The position numbers and the translations under genes are program-made. A DNA stretch of 64,000 nucleotides from Streptomyces lucensis JCM 4490 (GTDB lineage: Bacteria; Actinomycetota; Actinomycetes; Streptomycetales; Streptomycetaceae), in contig NZ_BMUE01000008.1 of the NCBI RefSeq assembly GCF_014650035.1, forward strand, positions 248,001 through 312,000, given 5' to 3'. The notes below the pieces were generated by a model. It had not been told where the DNA came from and searched no databases. It was given only the letters and a program-made list of their open reading frames with translations. Of this stretch, positions 1-8,423 are shown in pieces (position 1 is the stretch's first letter; each line of letters starts with the position of its first letter).

Positions 1-1
1 C

Positions 2-1108
2 ACCACCCCGGTCGACCCACGCGTCGCCGAGGCGATGCTGCCGTACCTGACCGAGTTCTTCGGCAACCCCTCCAGCAGCCACCCCTTCTCCCAGGAGCCG
101 CGGCAGGCGCTCGCCGCGGCCCGCGCCCAGGTCGCGGGCCTGATCGGCGCCGGGCCAGGCGAGATCGTGTTCACCGGGTCCGGATCCGAAGCCGACCTGC
201 TCGCCCTGCGAGGGGCGGTGTTGGCCTCCGGCCGGCCGCACCCGCATGTGATCACCCAGGTCACCGAGCATCCGGCCGTCCTGGAGACGTGCCGGGCCCT
301 TGAGCGGCTGCACGGCGCGCGGGTGACCGTGCTGCCGGTCGACGGCCACGGGCTCGTCGAGCCGACCGCCCTGGACACTGCCCTCAGCGAGGACACGGTA
401 CTGGTGTCGGTGATGGCGGCGAACAACGAGACCGGCGTCCTCCAGCCGATCAGGGAACTCGCTTCGCTCACCCACGCGCGCGGGGCACTGTTCCACTGCG
501 ACGGGGCACAGGCGGTGGGCAGGATCCGTCTCGATGTCGGCGACCTGGGCGTGGACCTGCTCACGATCGTGGGGCACAAGATGTACGCGCCGAAGGGCGC
601 CGCCGCCCTCTTCGTACGCGACGGGGTGCGGCTGGAGCCGGTCGTCTACGGCGGCGGGCAGGAGCACGGCCTGCGTGCGGGCACGGAGAACGCCGCCCTG
701 GCCGTCGCACTCGGCACCGCCGCACGGCTCGCGGCCGCCGACCTAGCCGCCGGCAGCCCGGCCCGCATCGCGGCCCTGCGCGACGACCTCCACGAGCGGC
801 TCACCGACAGCCTGCCCGGCCGTGTGCGTCTCAACGGCCCGGAGAAGAACCGCCTGCCGAACACCCTGAACGTCAGCGTCGACGGTGTCCTCGGGCACGA
901 GCTCCTCGCTGCCGCCGGACAGATCGCGGCCTCGACCGGATCGGCCTGCCACAGCGGCAACCACACCCCCTCCCCCGTGCTGACCGCCATGGGCCTCGAC
1001 GAGACCCGCGCGCTCGGCGCGCTGCGGCTGTCCCTGGGCCGCTGGACCACGGCCGAGGACATCGAGACGGCGGCAGCGGCCCTCATCCGGGCGGCTTCCG
1101 CGCAGTGA
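2..1108 (+). CDS. Cysteine desulfurase (NifS/IscS class V aminotransferase), 5' end outside window
   Basis: PLP-dependent enzyme that removes sulfur from L-cysteine as an enzyme persulfide for Fe-S cluster, thionucleoside or other thiolation chemistry in the cytoplasm. The frame is already open at the window edge, and its first residues (TTPVDPRVAEAM) match the start of the family just after the usual 'LDYNA', so only about ten residues should be missing; the ATG at base 35 is internal. Visible landmarks are the HCDGAQAVG segment, the PLP lysine in GHKMYAPKG and the active-site loop STGSACHSG containing the catalytic Cys. No Fe-S scaffold, tRNA-thiolation or dnd genes lie downstream in the window, so the sulfur acceptor cannot be read from context. 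The family is secure, the subtype is not. Confidence 0.93.
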   Translation, partial: TTPVDPRVAEAMLPYLTEFFGNPSSSHPFSQEPRQALAAARAQVAGLIGAGPGEIVFTGSGSEADLLALRGAVLASGRPHPHVITQVTEHPAVLETCRALERLHGARVTVLPVDGHGLVEPTALDTALSEDTVLVSVMAANNETGVLQPIRELASLTHARGALFHCDGAQAVGRIRLDVGDLGVDLLTIVGHKMYAPKGAAALFVRDGVRLEPVVYGGGQEHGLRAGTENAALAVALGTAARLAAADLAAGSPARIAALRDDLHERLTDSLPGRVRLNGPEKNRLPNTLNVSVDGVLGHELLAAAGQIAASTGSACHSGNHTPSPVLTAMGLDETRALGALRLSLGRWTTAEDIETAAAALIRAASAQ

Positions 1109-1358
1109 CCGGGCCGGCCGGCCCGACCACGAGCAACCCGACGAACAGCCAGGGAAGGCAGGACCGAGACCACCACTCACAGACTGTCCACCCGCAGCGC
1201 CCACGCACGTGGGCGCCGCGATGCCGACGCCCGATCGCCGCCCTCGCCCGGGCGCACGCCGACTGACCCACCGCCTCCGCGCGCACCGGCCCGCAATCGA
1301 CCGAGCTGCACCGGGGCCGATGCGCCACCACGCCTGCGTCCCTGCTCCGGAAGGGAAC

Positions 1359-2630
1359 ATGACCAGCACCGCATCCGCCGACACGACGGCCCGGATATCC
1401 GACCCCGCCGAGGCCCAGCGCCGCATCCTGCGCGTCCTGGTCGCCTCTCAGATCCTCAGCGGCGCGGGTCTCGCGGCCGGCGTCACCGTCGGTGCCCTCC
1501 TCGCCCAGGACATGCTCGGCACCACCAGCCTCGCCGGACTGCCCAGCGCCCTGTTCACCACCGGATCCGCGATCGCCGCCGTCGTCGTCGGCCGCATCTC
1601 CCAGGCCCGCGGCCGCCGCCCCGGCCTCGCGACCGGCTACCTCACCGGCGCAGTCGGATCAGCCGGCGTCATCACGGCCGCCGTCCTGGACAACCCCGTC
1701 CTGCTGTTCACTGCCCTGTTCGTCTACGGCGCCGGCTCCGCCACCAACCTCCAGGCCCGCTACGCCGGAGCCGACCTCGCCGCCCCCGGCCACCGCGCCC
1801 GCGACGTCTCCACCGTCCTCGTCGCCACCACCCTCGGCGGTGTCGCCGGACCCAACCTCGCAGCCCCGGCCGGCACCTTCGCGGAGCACCTCGGCATCCC
1901 GAACCTCGCCGGCCCGTTCATCCTTTCCGGCGCCGCCTACGCGCTGGCCGCGTTCGTCCTCGCCCTCCGGCTGCAGCCCGACCCCCTGCTCCTGGCCCGC
2001 ACCGTCGCCCGGGCCGAGGAAGCCGGCGCCGCGGCCGGAGCGGCCGACGCCGGCGCCGACGCCGAAGCCGCCGGCGAGGGTCGTGGCGGCGTGGTCCTCG
2101 GCGCCCTGGTCATGGTCCTCACCCAGCTCGTCATGGTGGCGATCATGACGATGACGCCGGTCCACATGCACGACCACGGCCATGGCACCGCCGCGTCCGG
2201 CCTCGTGATCGCCGTCCACATCGGCGCCATGTACCTGCCCTCCCCGCTCACCGGATGGCTCGTCGACCGCTATGGCCGCATGAAGATCGCCGCCGCCTCG
2301 GGCACCACCCTCCTGGCCGCCGGCATCCTCGCGGCCGCCGCGCCCGGCGACTCCGTGGCGCTCCTCGCGCTCGCCCTGGCCCTGCTGGGGCTGGGCTGGA
2401 ACTTCGGCCTCGTGGCCGGCACCGCGATCATCACCGACACCGTGCCACTCGCCACCCGCGCCAGTACCCAAGGCATGGTCGACGTCTCCATCGCCGTCGC
2501 CGGCGCCACCGGCGGCATGACCTCCGGCATCATGGTCGCCGTCACCAGCTACCCTGCCCTCGCCCTCACCGGCGGCATCCTCTCCCTCGCCCTCCTGCCC
2601 GCCGTCGCGGCCACCGCCTACCGCCGATGA
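1359..2630 (+). CDS. MFS transporter
   Basis: Integral membrane secondary transporter of about 423 residues with the alternating hydrophobic segments of a 12-helix major facilitator protein. The loop 'GRISQARGRRPG' after the second helix resembles the MFS motif A, and its counterpart 'GWLVDRYGRMK' appears in the second half. A hydrophilic Ala/Glu-rich linker at roughly residues 215-240 separates the two halves. I chose the ATG at 1359 because GGAAGGG lies just upstream and the N-terminus (MTSTASADTTARI) then has normal length; an in-frame start at 1209 would add an Arg/Pro-rich stretch of poor coding character. Substrate unknown; a drug or metabolite exporter is the usual role. It lies 250 bp after the desulfurase gene on the same strand and probably has its own promoter. 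Confidence 0.88.
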   Translation: MTSTASADTTARISDPAEAQRRILRVLVASQILSGAGLAAGVTVGALLAQDMLGTTSLAGLPSALFTTGSAIAAVVVGRISQARGRRPGLATGYLTGAVGSAGVITAAVLDNPVLLFTALFVYGAGSATNLQARYAGADLAAPGHRARDVSTVLVATTLGGVAGPNLAAPAGTFAEHLGIPNLAGPFILSGAAYALAAFVLALRLQPDPLLLARTVARAEEAGAAAGAADAGADAEAAGEGRGGVVLGALVMVLTQLVMVAIMTMTPVHMHDHGHGTAASGLVIAVHIGAMYLPSPLTGWLVDRYGRMKIAAASGTTLLAAGILAAAAPGDSVALLALALALLGLGWNFGLVAGTAIITDTVPLATRASTQGMVDVSIAVAGATGGMTSGIMVAVTSYPALALTGGILSLALLPAVAATAYRR

Positions 2631-2805
2631 ACGCCACGAGTTCCGAGACCCCCGGGCCCGGCATCACCGTCGACGGCACCGGCCTCCTCCGCGTCACCCT
2701 CCTGCTGCGTCTGCGTAGTCGTACGCCAGGACGACAGCGGGCGACTGCCTCACCGGCCAACGGTAGGTCGGCGGTGCGCGGCACCAGTTCGAGCAACTGT
2801 TTCGT

Positions 2806-2931
2806 TCATTTTCTGCGCAGACGGACGACGACCACCCCCAGAAGCAGCACGACGATCACCACCAGCAGCCATGTCGGAAGGGCTGCCGCTAGCGCGCCAC
2901 GAGCCATTTGCACAGAGTTCACGCTGTTCAT
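2806..2931 (-). CDS. Small single-span membrane protein (41 aa)
   Basis: A short gene read directly from the reverse strand. The product begins MNSVNSVQMARG, has one strongly hydrophobic helix (about residues 18-36, LPTWLLVVIVVLLLGVVVV) and ends in the basic tail RLRRK, so it should sit in the membrane with its positive C-terminus in the cytoplasm. A good ribosome binding site (AGGAG) lies about 7 bases before the ATG. It follows a weaker upstream frame (2946-3158, same strand) after only 14 bases. No enzymatic motif is present; a role as a membrane-protein modulator or toxin-like peptide is possible but not shown. The binding site and perfect membrane-protein composition make it likely to be a real gene. 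Confidence 0.6.
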   Translation of the reverse strand: MNSVNSVQMARGALAAALPTWLLVVIVVLLLGVVVVRLRRK

Positions 2932-2945
2932 CCAGTCTCCTGCGG

Positions 2946-3158
2946 TCATATCCGGGACAATTCGGCGAGCCACCCCGGCCATTCAGCTGCCACAAAGCCT
3001 TCCGGCCAGCCTCGGTGAGACTTCACATCCCTCGCTTCGCCCGGTGAGTTCAACGTGATCATCGAGCCCATCCCATGGGTGAGGTAGTGGTAGCTATCGC
3101 CCGTGGTCGTCATGGCTTGCAACGTGCCCCCAGGCACCCCGTTGAAGCCCGCGCCCAC
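2946..3158 (-). CDS. Possible small hypothetical protein (70 aa)
   Basis: An open frame with a GTG start and a protein-like composition (for example SYHYLTHGMGSMITLNSPGE and GWPEGFVAAEWPGWLAEL), moderate G/C bias at third codon positions, and a TGA stop 14 bases before the start of the 41-residue membrane protein gene on the same strand. There is no clear ribosome binding site before the GTG, and I recognise no family. It could be the first gene of a two-gene unit or the remnant of a longer gene. Confidence 0.3.
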   Translation of the reverse strand: MGAGFNGVPGGTLQAMTTTGDSYHYLTHGMGSMITLNSPGEARDVKSHRGWPEGFVAAEWPGWLAELSRI

Positions 3159-3193
3159 ACGCCGGTCGGGGGACTCCGGACACGCGTGATCTT

Positions 3194-3766
3194 GTGAGTG
3201 CGGGATATCAGCAGGTCATGAGTTTGCTGGTCACAGTGCGCGAGATGGACCGTCGTCTGACCATACGGATGGCTTCCTGGCGAAAGCCTGCGCTTCACCG
3301 CACGCTGTCGGCGGTGGAGGAAACGGCGGAAGGCACCAAGTTGTGGTGCGGTGCCGCCGCGGCGATGGTCTGGGCCGGCGGATGGAGAGGACGTAAGGCG
3401 GCGGTGGCGGGCCTGGCGGCTCTCACCCTGGCGCAGCTGGTTTCGAACGGCGTGTGCAAGCAGGTCAACGACAGGCCGCGCCCACCCAGGGAATGGATCC
3501 CCCACGACGAGGTCGAGGACCGGCCGGATTCCTCGTCGTTCCCCTCCGGGCACACCGCGGCAGCGGTGGCGTTCACCGCAGCGGTCGCCCCCTCGTGGCC
3601 GCTGGCCGGGACGGTCTGCGCGGCGCCGGCCGCCCTGGTGGCCGTGGAACGGGTGCAGTCAGGCGCCCACTACCCAAGTGACGTCGCCGCCGGTGCCGCC
3701 ATCGGGCTGCTCAGCGCCTGGCTGGTCAGGCGCCTGCCGCAGCTGGCGCTGCGCATGTGGCGGTGA
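3194..3766 (+). CDS. PAP2-family membrane phosphatase
   Basis: Lipid or undecaprenyl-pyrophosphate phosphatase-type enzyme of the vanadium-haloperoxidase/PAP2 superfamily, acting at the outer face of the membrane. The three signature blocks are present in order: KQVNDRPRPP (phosphate-binding Lys and Arg), SSSFPSGHTAA (catalytic PSGH) and ERVQSGAHYPSDVAAG (Arg plus the catalytic His and Asp). Several hydrophobic helices surround them. At 190 residues it is a compact single-domain member. The GTG at 3194 is the longest start; the ATG at 3218 (MSLLVTVREMDRR) is an equally reasonable alternative. No partner genes adjoin it, so the lipid substrate (undecaprenyl-PP, phosphatidate or other) is open. 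Confidence 0.88.
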   Translation: MSAGYQQVMSLLVTVREMDRRLTIRMASWRKPALHRTLSAVEETAEGTKLWCGAAAAMVWAGGWRGRKAAVAGLAALTLAQLVSNGVCKQVNDRPRPPREWIPHDEVEDRPDSSSFPSGHTAAAVAFTAAVAPSWPLAGTVCAAPAALVAVERVQSGAHYPSDVAAGAAIGLLSAWLVRRLPQLALRMWR

Positions 3767-3929
3767 CTCGAGCGGGCTGGCGGCACGGCCACGACCGGCA
3801 GCAGCAGGCAGGTCACGGAGTCCACGGTCCAGGACTCCCTCACGGCAGACGACCGTGGCCGGGTGCCCGCGCCGCACCCGGCCAACGCCTGACGACGCCG
3901 CCTGACATGAGCCGAGGGACACCTCGCGG

Positions 3930-4994
3930 TCAGGCGGCGATGGTGGCCAGCCCGGCGATGCCGATGAGATAGATGACCACCGCGGCGATACTGTCGACGC
4001 CCATGCGCGCGTACTGGCGGCGCGGCCGGAAGATCAGCCCCGCCATGTAGACCACCGTCAGGATGATCCCGAGCGCGGTGAGGTAGATGTCGGTGTCGTG
4101 CGCGGCCGGAAGGACCGGCTTGCCGGATATGACGGTGGCGAGCAGGAACAGCACGGGCAGAAAGGCGTTGCCGCCGAAGATGTCGCTGATGGCGAGCTGA
4201 TAGTCACCCAGCTTCGTGGAGGTCAGCCCGGTGCTGACCTCCGGCAGAGAGGTGGCCGCCGCCAGCACGGTCGCGCCGAACAGCACACCGCTCAGGCCCT
4301 GGCGGGCGAAGAACTCCTCCCCGCTGCGCTCGATCACGACACCGGCCACGAGCGTGGCCAGCGCGGACACACCGAATATGAGCCCGGCGCGCGCGGAGCT
4401 CACGCCCTTGTCGCTGGCGGCCTTCTCCTTCTTGCCCTTGGAATGACCACGCGGTTCCGGCTGGCTGTCGGGGGCGTCGCCGCCCTCTCGCCACGGCAGG
4501 CCCCGGCCGGCCCGGTTGAGCAGGATCAGACCGACCACCCACAGGATCGTGATCGCCACCGAAGCGGGCGCCAGGCGGGCAGCGTGCAGGTCCGGGGAGA
4601 GTTGGGTACCCATCACGACCACGGCCAGGACGACGACCACCATCGCCCCTTCAAGTACCAGCTGCAGACTGGCCGCGAGCCGGGTCAGCGGGGCGCGCGG
4701 GCGGACCCCGGCCGCGTCCAGGACCGCCAGGACGACGGTCTGGATGGCGATGCCGCCCAGGATGTTGCCGACCGCGACGTCGAGCTGGCCGGCCATCGCC
4801 GCACTCGCCGTGATCGCGATTTCAGGAAGGTTCGTCGCGATCGCCAGCAGAATCAGACCACCCAGCGCGCCGCCCAGCCCGAGCCGTTCTGCGAGCACAT
4901 CGGTGGTGTCCGACAGCTTGATACCCGCGAACCAGATGACAGCAGCGCTGGCCACGAACAACGCCAGCAACACCGGCGAACCCAAAGATCCCAT
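3930..4994 (-). CDS. Calcium/cation antiporter (CaCA, sodium/calcium exchanger family)
   Basis: Membrane antiporter that expels Ca2+ or other cations in exchange for Na+ or H+. The two internally duplicated alpha repeats that form the ion site are clear: 'AIATNLPEIAITASAAM' followed by 'VGNILGGIAIQ' in the first half, and 'AAATSLPEVSTGLTSTK' followed by 'ISDIFGGNAF' in the second. The acidic residues of the two LPE motifs are the expected cation ligands. A charged cytoplasmic loop (GHSKGKKEKAASDKG) separates the halves. I prefer the ATG at 4994 (MGSLGSPVLL), which opens directly into the first helix; a GTG at 5036 would add 14 residues without an evident ribosome binding site. It is convergent with the PAP2 gene. 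Confidence 0.88.
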   Translation of the reverse strand: MGSLGSPVLLALFVASAAVIWFAGIKLSDTTDVLAERLGLGGALGGLILLAIATNLPEIAITASAAMAGQLDVAVGNILGGIAIQTVVLAVLDAAGVRPRAPLTRLAASLQLVLEGAMVVVVLAVVVMGTQLSPDLHAARLAPASVAITILWVVGLILLNRAGRGLPWREGGDAPDSQPEPRGHSKGKKEKAASDKGVSSARAGLIFGVSALATLVAGVVIERSGEEFFARQGLSGVLFGATVLAAATSLPEVSTGLTSTKLGDYQLAISDIFGGNAFLPVLFLLATVISGKPVLPAAHDTDIYLTALGIILTVVYMAGLIFRPRRQYARMGVDSIAAVVIYLIGIAGLATIAA

Positions 4995-5222
4995 GCCGCT
5001 GCAGGTACCCGCCGCTCCAGAGCACAACCAGTGCACACCGGACGTCGCACTGGACGGCTGCAGGAGGTTGGGGCGTCGCCGGCAGACGGCACGTCAGGTC
5101 GGCTCGGTGCCCCGGCGACCCTGTCCCGGCACGGTGCGGCGCCTGGACCTGGGCAGGCTTTCCGGTGCCCGGTGCCTGGTGTGTGTGAGTTGGCAGTGTG
5201 GGGCGGCGAAAGATTGGTGATC

Positions 5223-5259
5223 TGCTGGTCCGTCTCTGTCCATTTGCTGGTCTGTCTCT
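5223..5259 (+). promoter_or_regulatory. 15-bp direct repeat, candidate response-regulator site
   Basis: TGCTGGTCCGTCTCT (5223-5237) is repeated as TGCTGGTCTGTCTCT (5245-5259) with one mismatch. The start-to-start distance is 22 bp, two helical turns, as expected for tandem binding of an OmpR-family dimer to one face of DNA. It lies about 95 bp upstream of the PepSY lipoprotein gene, which precedes an OmpR-family regulator gene. Binding by that regulator is inferred. Confidence 0.45.
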
Positions 5260-5351
5260 CGACGGCGGATTCCTAGGGTCGTTGCTGTCCCCCGGAGGTC
5301 CGGTTTCCCCGGCCTTCGAATCTGTGACTCCCCCGTGTTTGGAGAGACCCG

Positions 5352-5762
5352 ATGCGTGCTCTGCCCCGTCGTGCCCTGCTTGCCGCTCCCTGCGCCGCGC
5401 TGATGTTCGCCCTGGTTGCGTGCGGCGGATCCGACTCCGGCTCCGACTCCAAGGCCGCCGACACCCAGCAGCAGGCCCAGAACACGGGTGGCGCCGAGGC
5501 GGCGGGCGAGGCCGGCGGCGACGCAGACGACAAGAAGGAGCCGCCGCTGACGGGTGACATCAAGCAGAAGGCCGAGGCCGCCGCGGTCGCCAAGTACCCG
5601 GGCACGGTCGTGAAATCCGAGGAGGACGCGGAGAAGCCCGGCATGTACGCGGTGGAGGTCAAGCAGGCGGACGGCACCTCCATCGAGGTCTACCTCGACA
5701 AGTCCTTCAAGGTCACCGACACCAAGAAGGAAGGCACCGAGGAAGCCGAAGACGCCGGCTGA
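5352..5762 (+). CDS. PepSY-like secreted lipoprotein
   Basis: Exported lipoprotein of 136 residues. A type II signal peptide (MRALPRRALLAAPCAALMFA) ends in the lipobox LVAC, predicting a diacylglyceryl-Cys anchored outside the membrane. A Gln/Gly/Asp-rich spacer follows, then a C-terminal domain of about 60 residues (TGDIKQKAEAAAVAKYPGTV ... YAVEVKQADGTSIEVYLDKS) with the helix-strand pattern and 'V.KADG..EVYLD' ending of a PepSY domain. GGAGAG precedes the ATG. It lies upstream of a response regulator and sensor kinase on the same strand, an arrangement in which PepSY proteins are thought to modulate the kinase or be its target. A paired direct repeat (5223-5259) lies in its promoter region. 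Confidence 0.75.
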   Translation: MRALPRRALLAAPCAALMFALVACGGSDSGSDSKAADTQQQAQNTGGAEAAGEAGGDADDKKEPPLTGDIKQKAEAAAVAKYPGTVVKSEEDAEKPGMYAVEVKQADGTSIEVYLDKSFKVTDTKKEGTEEAEDAG

Positions 5763-5995
5763 CGAACACGGCCCGACCGGCCCGACCGGAGAATGCGATG
5801 CCGTACGCGACGACTGACTCTCCGGTCGGTGTCCTCCTTCGTCCCGCCACCGCCGCCCGGCCGACACCGTCCTCACGCCCACGTCGGCCGGACGGCACCC
5901 GCACGTCCACCGTCGTCCCCCACGCTTCCCCCGGTCCCAGGCGGCTTCCCGTGAACCCTCCGACTCCCCTGGCACAGCTGTGCGAGCCTTACGCC

Positions 5996-6727
5996 ATGCG
6001 GCTGCTGCTCATCGAAGACGACGACCGAATCGCCGGCCCCCTCACCGAAGGGCTGGGACGCTACGGGTTCACCGTGGACCACGTCCGCACCGGCGCCGCC
6101 GGTCTCGCCGACACCACGGCACCGGACCTGGTCCTACTCGATCTCGGCCTGCCCGACATGGACGGTCTGGACGTCTGCCGCAGCCTGCGCGCCCGCTCCG
6201 CCGTACCCATCATCATGATCACCGCGCGGGGCGAGGAAGCCGACCGCATCGTCGGCCTCGAACTCGGCGCCGACGACTACCTCGCAAAACCCTTCGGCGT
6301 GCGCGAGCTGATCGCCCGCATCCGCGCCGTCACCCGCCGCGCCGGAGCTCCCGCATACTCACCGACCGGGCCCGCCCCAGCGTCCCCAGCACGGCAACCC
6401 GCTTCCGGCGCCCAGACGTTGGGCCCGCTGGCCCTCAACCGCCGCACCCGCGAAGTACACCTCGACGGCCGCCACGTCGCCCTGACCCCCAGGGAGTTCG
6501 ACCTGCTCGCGTACCTCGCGGAGGACCCCGGCACGGTGTACTCCCGCCAGCAGATCATGGACACGGTGTGGGACCCGCACTTCTTCGGCCCCACCAAGAC
6601 CCTCGACGCCCACGTGGCCGCCCTGCGCCGCAAGCTGAGCGACCCGGGATGGATCACCACCGCCCGTGGCGTCGGCTTCCGCTTCACCGTCCCCGGCGAC
6701 CACATCGCCGCCGAGGAGGCTGGATGA
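5996..6727 (+). CDS. OmpR/PhoB-family response regulator
   Basis: Cytoplasmic transcription factor of 243 residues. The receiver domain is at the N-terminus (MRLLLIEDDDRIAGPLTEGL) with the acidic pocket EDD, the phospho-acceptor Asp near residue 49 in 'LLDLGLPDMDG', the conserved Thr in 'MITARGEE' and the Lys in 'YLAKPF'. After a Pro/Ala-rich linker comes a winged-helix DNA-binding domain (LTPREFDLLAYLAEDPG ... DAHVAALRRKLSD ... TARGVGFRF). I chose the ATG at 5996 because it starts exactly at the receiver fold; an open frame from 5798 adds only a Pro/Arg-rich stretch. Its stop overlaps the kinase start as ATGA, so the two are translationally coupled. Confidence 0.95.
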   Translation: MRLLLIEDDDRIAGPLTEGLGRYGFTVDHVRTGAAGLADTTAPDLVLLDLGLPDMDGLDVCRSLRARSAVPIIMITARGEEADRIVGLELGADDYLAKPFGVRELIARIRAVTRRAGAPAYSPTGPAPASPARQPASGAQTLGPLALNRRTREVHLDGRHVALTPREFDLLAYLAEDPGTVYSRQQIMDTVWDPHFFGPTKTLDAHVAALRRKLSDPGWITTARGVGFRFTVPGDHIAAEEAG

Positions 6728-8169
6728 CCCGCCGCCTGCTGCTCAGCTACCTCGCCCTGGCGCTGCTGGTGCTGGTCGGCCTGGAGATCCCTCTCGGCTA
6801 CATCTACGCCCGCGGCGAGACCTCCCGCGCCTCCCAGGGCGTGGAACGCGATGCCTCCATGCTCGCCGAGGTCACCGAGGAGAACATCGAAAAGGGCCGG
6901 CTCGATGCGCTGCCGGACGTGGTCGGCGACTACGCCACCCGCACCGGCGGCCACGTCGTCGTCACCGACAAACAAGGCATCGTCCTGGCCGACTCCGACC
7001 CCGCAGCCCCCACCGGCATCAGTCTCGCCGGGCAGCCGGACATCGCCCGCGCCCTCAACAACCAGCCCACCGTCGTCACCGCCACCGATGACGCCGGCCG
7101 CGACGTGCTGTCGGCGACCATGCCCGGCTCCTCCGGCACCACGGTCCGCGGCGCCCTGCGCCTGACCTACCCTCTGGACCAGGTCAGCACCCGGGTGCAC
7201 CACATCTGGGGCGCCCTGGCGCTGGCCGGTGCAGGCATCCTCGCCGTGGTCGCCCTCGTCGCCTTCAGCCTGGCCCGCTGGATCACCCGCCCCCTGCGCA
7301 CCCTGGAAGCCGCCACCGTGCAGCTCGCCGAAGGACGGCTGACCGACCCACCCGACGCCACCGAGGGGCCGCCCGAACTGCGGCGCCTGGCCGCGTCGTT
7401 CACGCACACCGCGACCCGGCTGCAGCACCTGCTCAAGGCCCAGCAGGCATTCGCCTCGGAAGCCTCCCACCAGCTCAAAACCCCTCTGACCGGCCTGCGG
7501 CTGAGGCTGGAGAACTTCGAACCCCACCTCGACCCATGCGCCCACCCCAGCCTGGAGGAGGCCGTCGGCGAAGTCGAACGCCTCGGCCGTATGGTGCAGG
7601 GCCTGCTCGCCCTGGCCCGCCTGGAGAACACGGCAACCACCCCCGAACCCGTCGACCTCGACGCCGTCCTCGCCGAACGGGTGGCGATGTGGGAGCCGCT
7701 GGCAGCCGAGCAGTACGTCGCCCTCGACATCACCGGCCCGCCCGCCGCCCAGGTGTGGGCCATCCCCGGCGCCCTGGAACAGGTCATCGACAACCTCCTC
7801 GCCAATGCCCTGCGCGTCTCCCCGCCCAGCACCACCATCACCCTGCACCGCGCCCCCGGCCCCGAAGTCCACGTCATCGACCAGGGCCCGGGCATGAGCG
7901 ACGCCGACCGCGAACGCGCCTTCGACCGGTTCTGGCGCTCGTCCGACTCCCACCACGACGGGACCGGCCTCGGCCTGCCGATCGTCCGCCATCTCGTCGA
8001 CGCCTCCGGCGGCAGGATCACCCTGAACCCCGCCCCCGGCACCGGCCTCGACGCCCGCATCCAGCTGCGCCCGGTCACAGCGCGTCCGCGCGGGCCGCGC
8101 CCGGTCGGAGAGGACTTCGGCTCCCGCCGCCCCCTCAACCACCGAACGCCGGCAGCCCGGCGTGGGTGA
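6724..8169 (+). CDS. Sensor histidine kinase
   Basis: Membrane sensor kinase of 481 residues, cognate partner of the response regulator it overlaps by 4 bp. The first membrane helix (about residues 5-26) is followed by an extracytoplasmic sensor region of about 130 residues, a second helix near residues 160-182, a HAMP segment (RWITRPLRTLEAA), the dimerisation/phospho-acceptor helix with His249 in SEASHQLKTPLTGL, and an HATPase domain with the N box (EQVIDNLLANALR), G1 box (VIDQGPGMSD), F box (AFDRFWR) and G2 box (GTGLGLPIVRHL). The ribosome binding site GAGGAGG lies inside the regulator gene. The stimulus is unknown, but a PepSY lipoprotein is encoded just upstream. Confidence 0.95.
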   Translation: MTRRLLLSYLALALLVLVGLEIPLGYIYARGETSRASQGVERDASMLAEVTEENIEKGRLDALPDVVGDYATRTGGHVVVTDKQGIVLADSDPAAPTGISLAGQPDIARALNNQPTVVTATDDAGRDVLSATMPGSSGTTVRGALRLTYPLDQVSTRVHHIWGALALAGAGILAVVALVAFSLARWITRPLRTLEAATVQLAEGRLTDPPDATEGPPELRRLAASFTHTATRLQHLLKAQQAFASEASHQLKTPLTGLRLRLENFEPHLDPCAHPSLEEAVGEVERLGRMVQGLLALARLENTATTPEPVDLDAVLAERVAMWEPLAAEQYVALDITGPPAAQVWAIPGALEQVIDNLLANALRVSPPSTTITLHRAPGPEVHVIDQGPGMSDADRERAFDRFWRSSDSHHDGTGLGLPIVRHLVDASGGRITLNPAPGTGLDARIQLRPVTARPRGPRPVGEDFGSRRPLNHRTPAARRG

Positions 8170-8186
8170 GTTCGTGCACGGGGCGG

Positions 8187-8423
8187 TCAGCTCAGGCACT
8201 CTCTCGCCCACGCCCTGGAACCCCGGTCGTCGAGCCCTTCAGCACCCTGTGCCGCGGGCACGACGGGTTCCCAGACGGTCAGCTGGCCATCGAGGCTGTC
8301 CTGGGTGCCGAATCGCAGCCCGGGATCGACTCGAAGTGCCACCGTGACCGTGTGCGGCGGGATGTCTCTCGTGCCGTTGCCGCACACCTCACGCCCGGGT
8401 ACGCGGGCGCTCCTGTCGAGCTG
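8187..8423 (-). pseudogene. Degenerate second copy of the unknown domain encoded at 8424-8873
   Basis: Directly after, and in frame with, the TGA at 8424-8426 the reverse strand continues open and encodes 'IPPHTVTVALRVDPGLRFGTQDSLDGQLTVW', which parallels 'IGPQNIEVRLPADQGLQWGT...HRLQV' of the preceding frame. In a shifted frame, 'GAPAYPGVR' matches 'DVGYPGVRV' at the start of that unit. So this looks like a tandem copy of the same domain, broken by a frameshift near its beginning and cut short at its end. A GTG at 8387 could in principle start a 66-residue protein, but no ribosome binding site supports it. Confidence 0.4.

Noticed and set aside
1..1108. Desulfurase as DndA of a DNA phosphorothioation system
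   Set aside because: No dndB-E or restriction genes are visible and the gene runs out of the window, so assignment to dnd would be guesswork.
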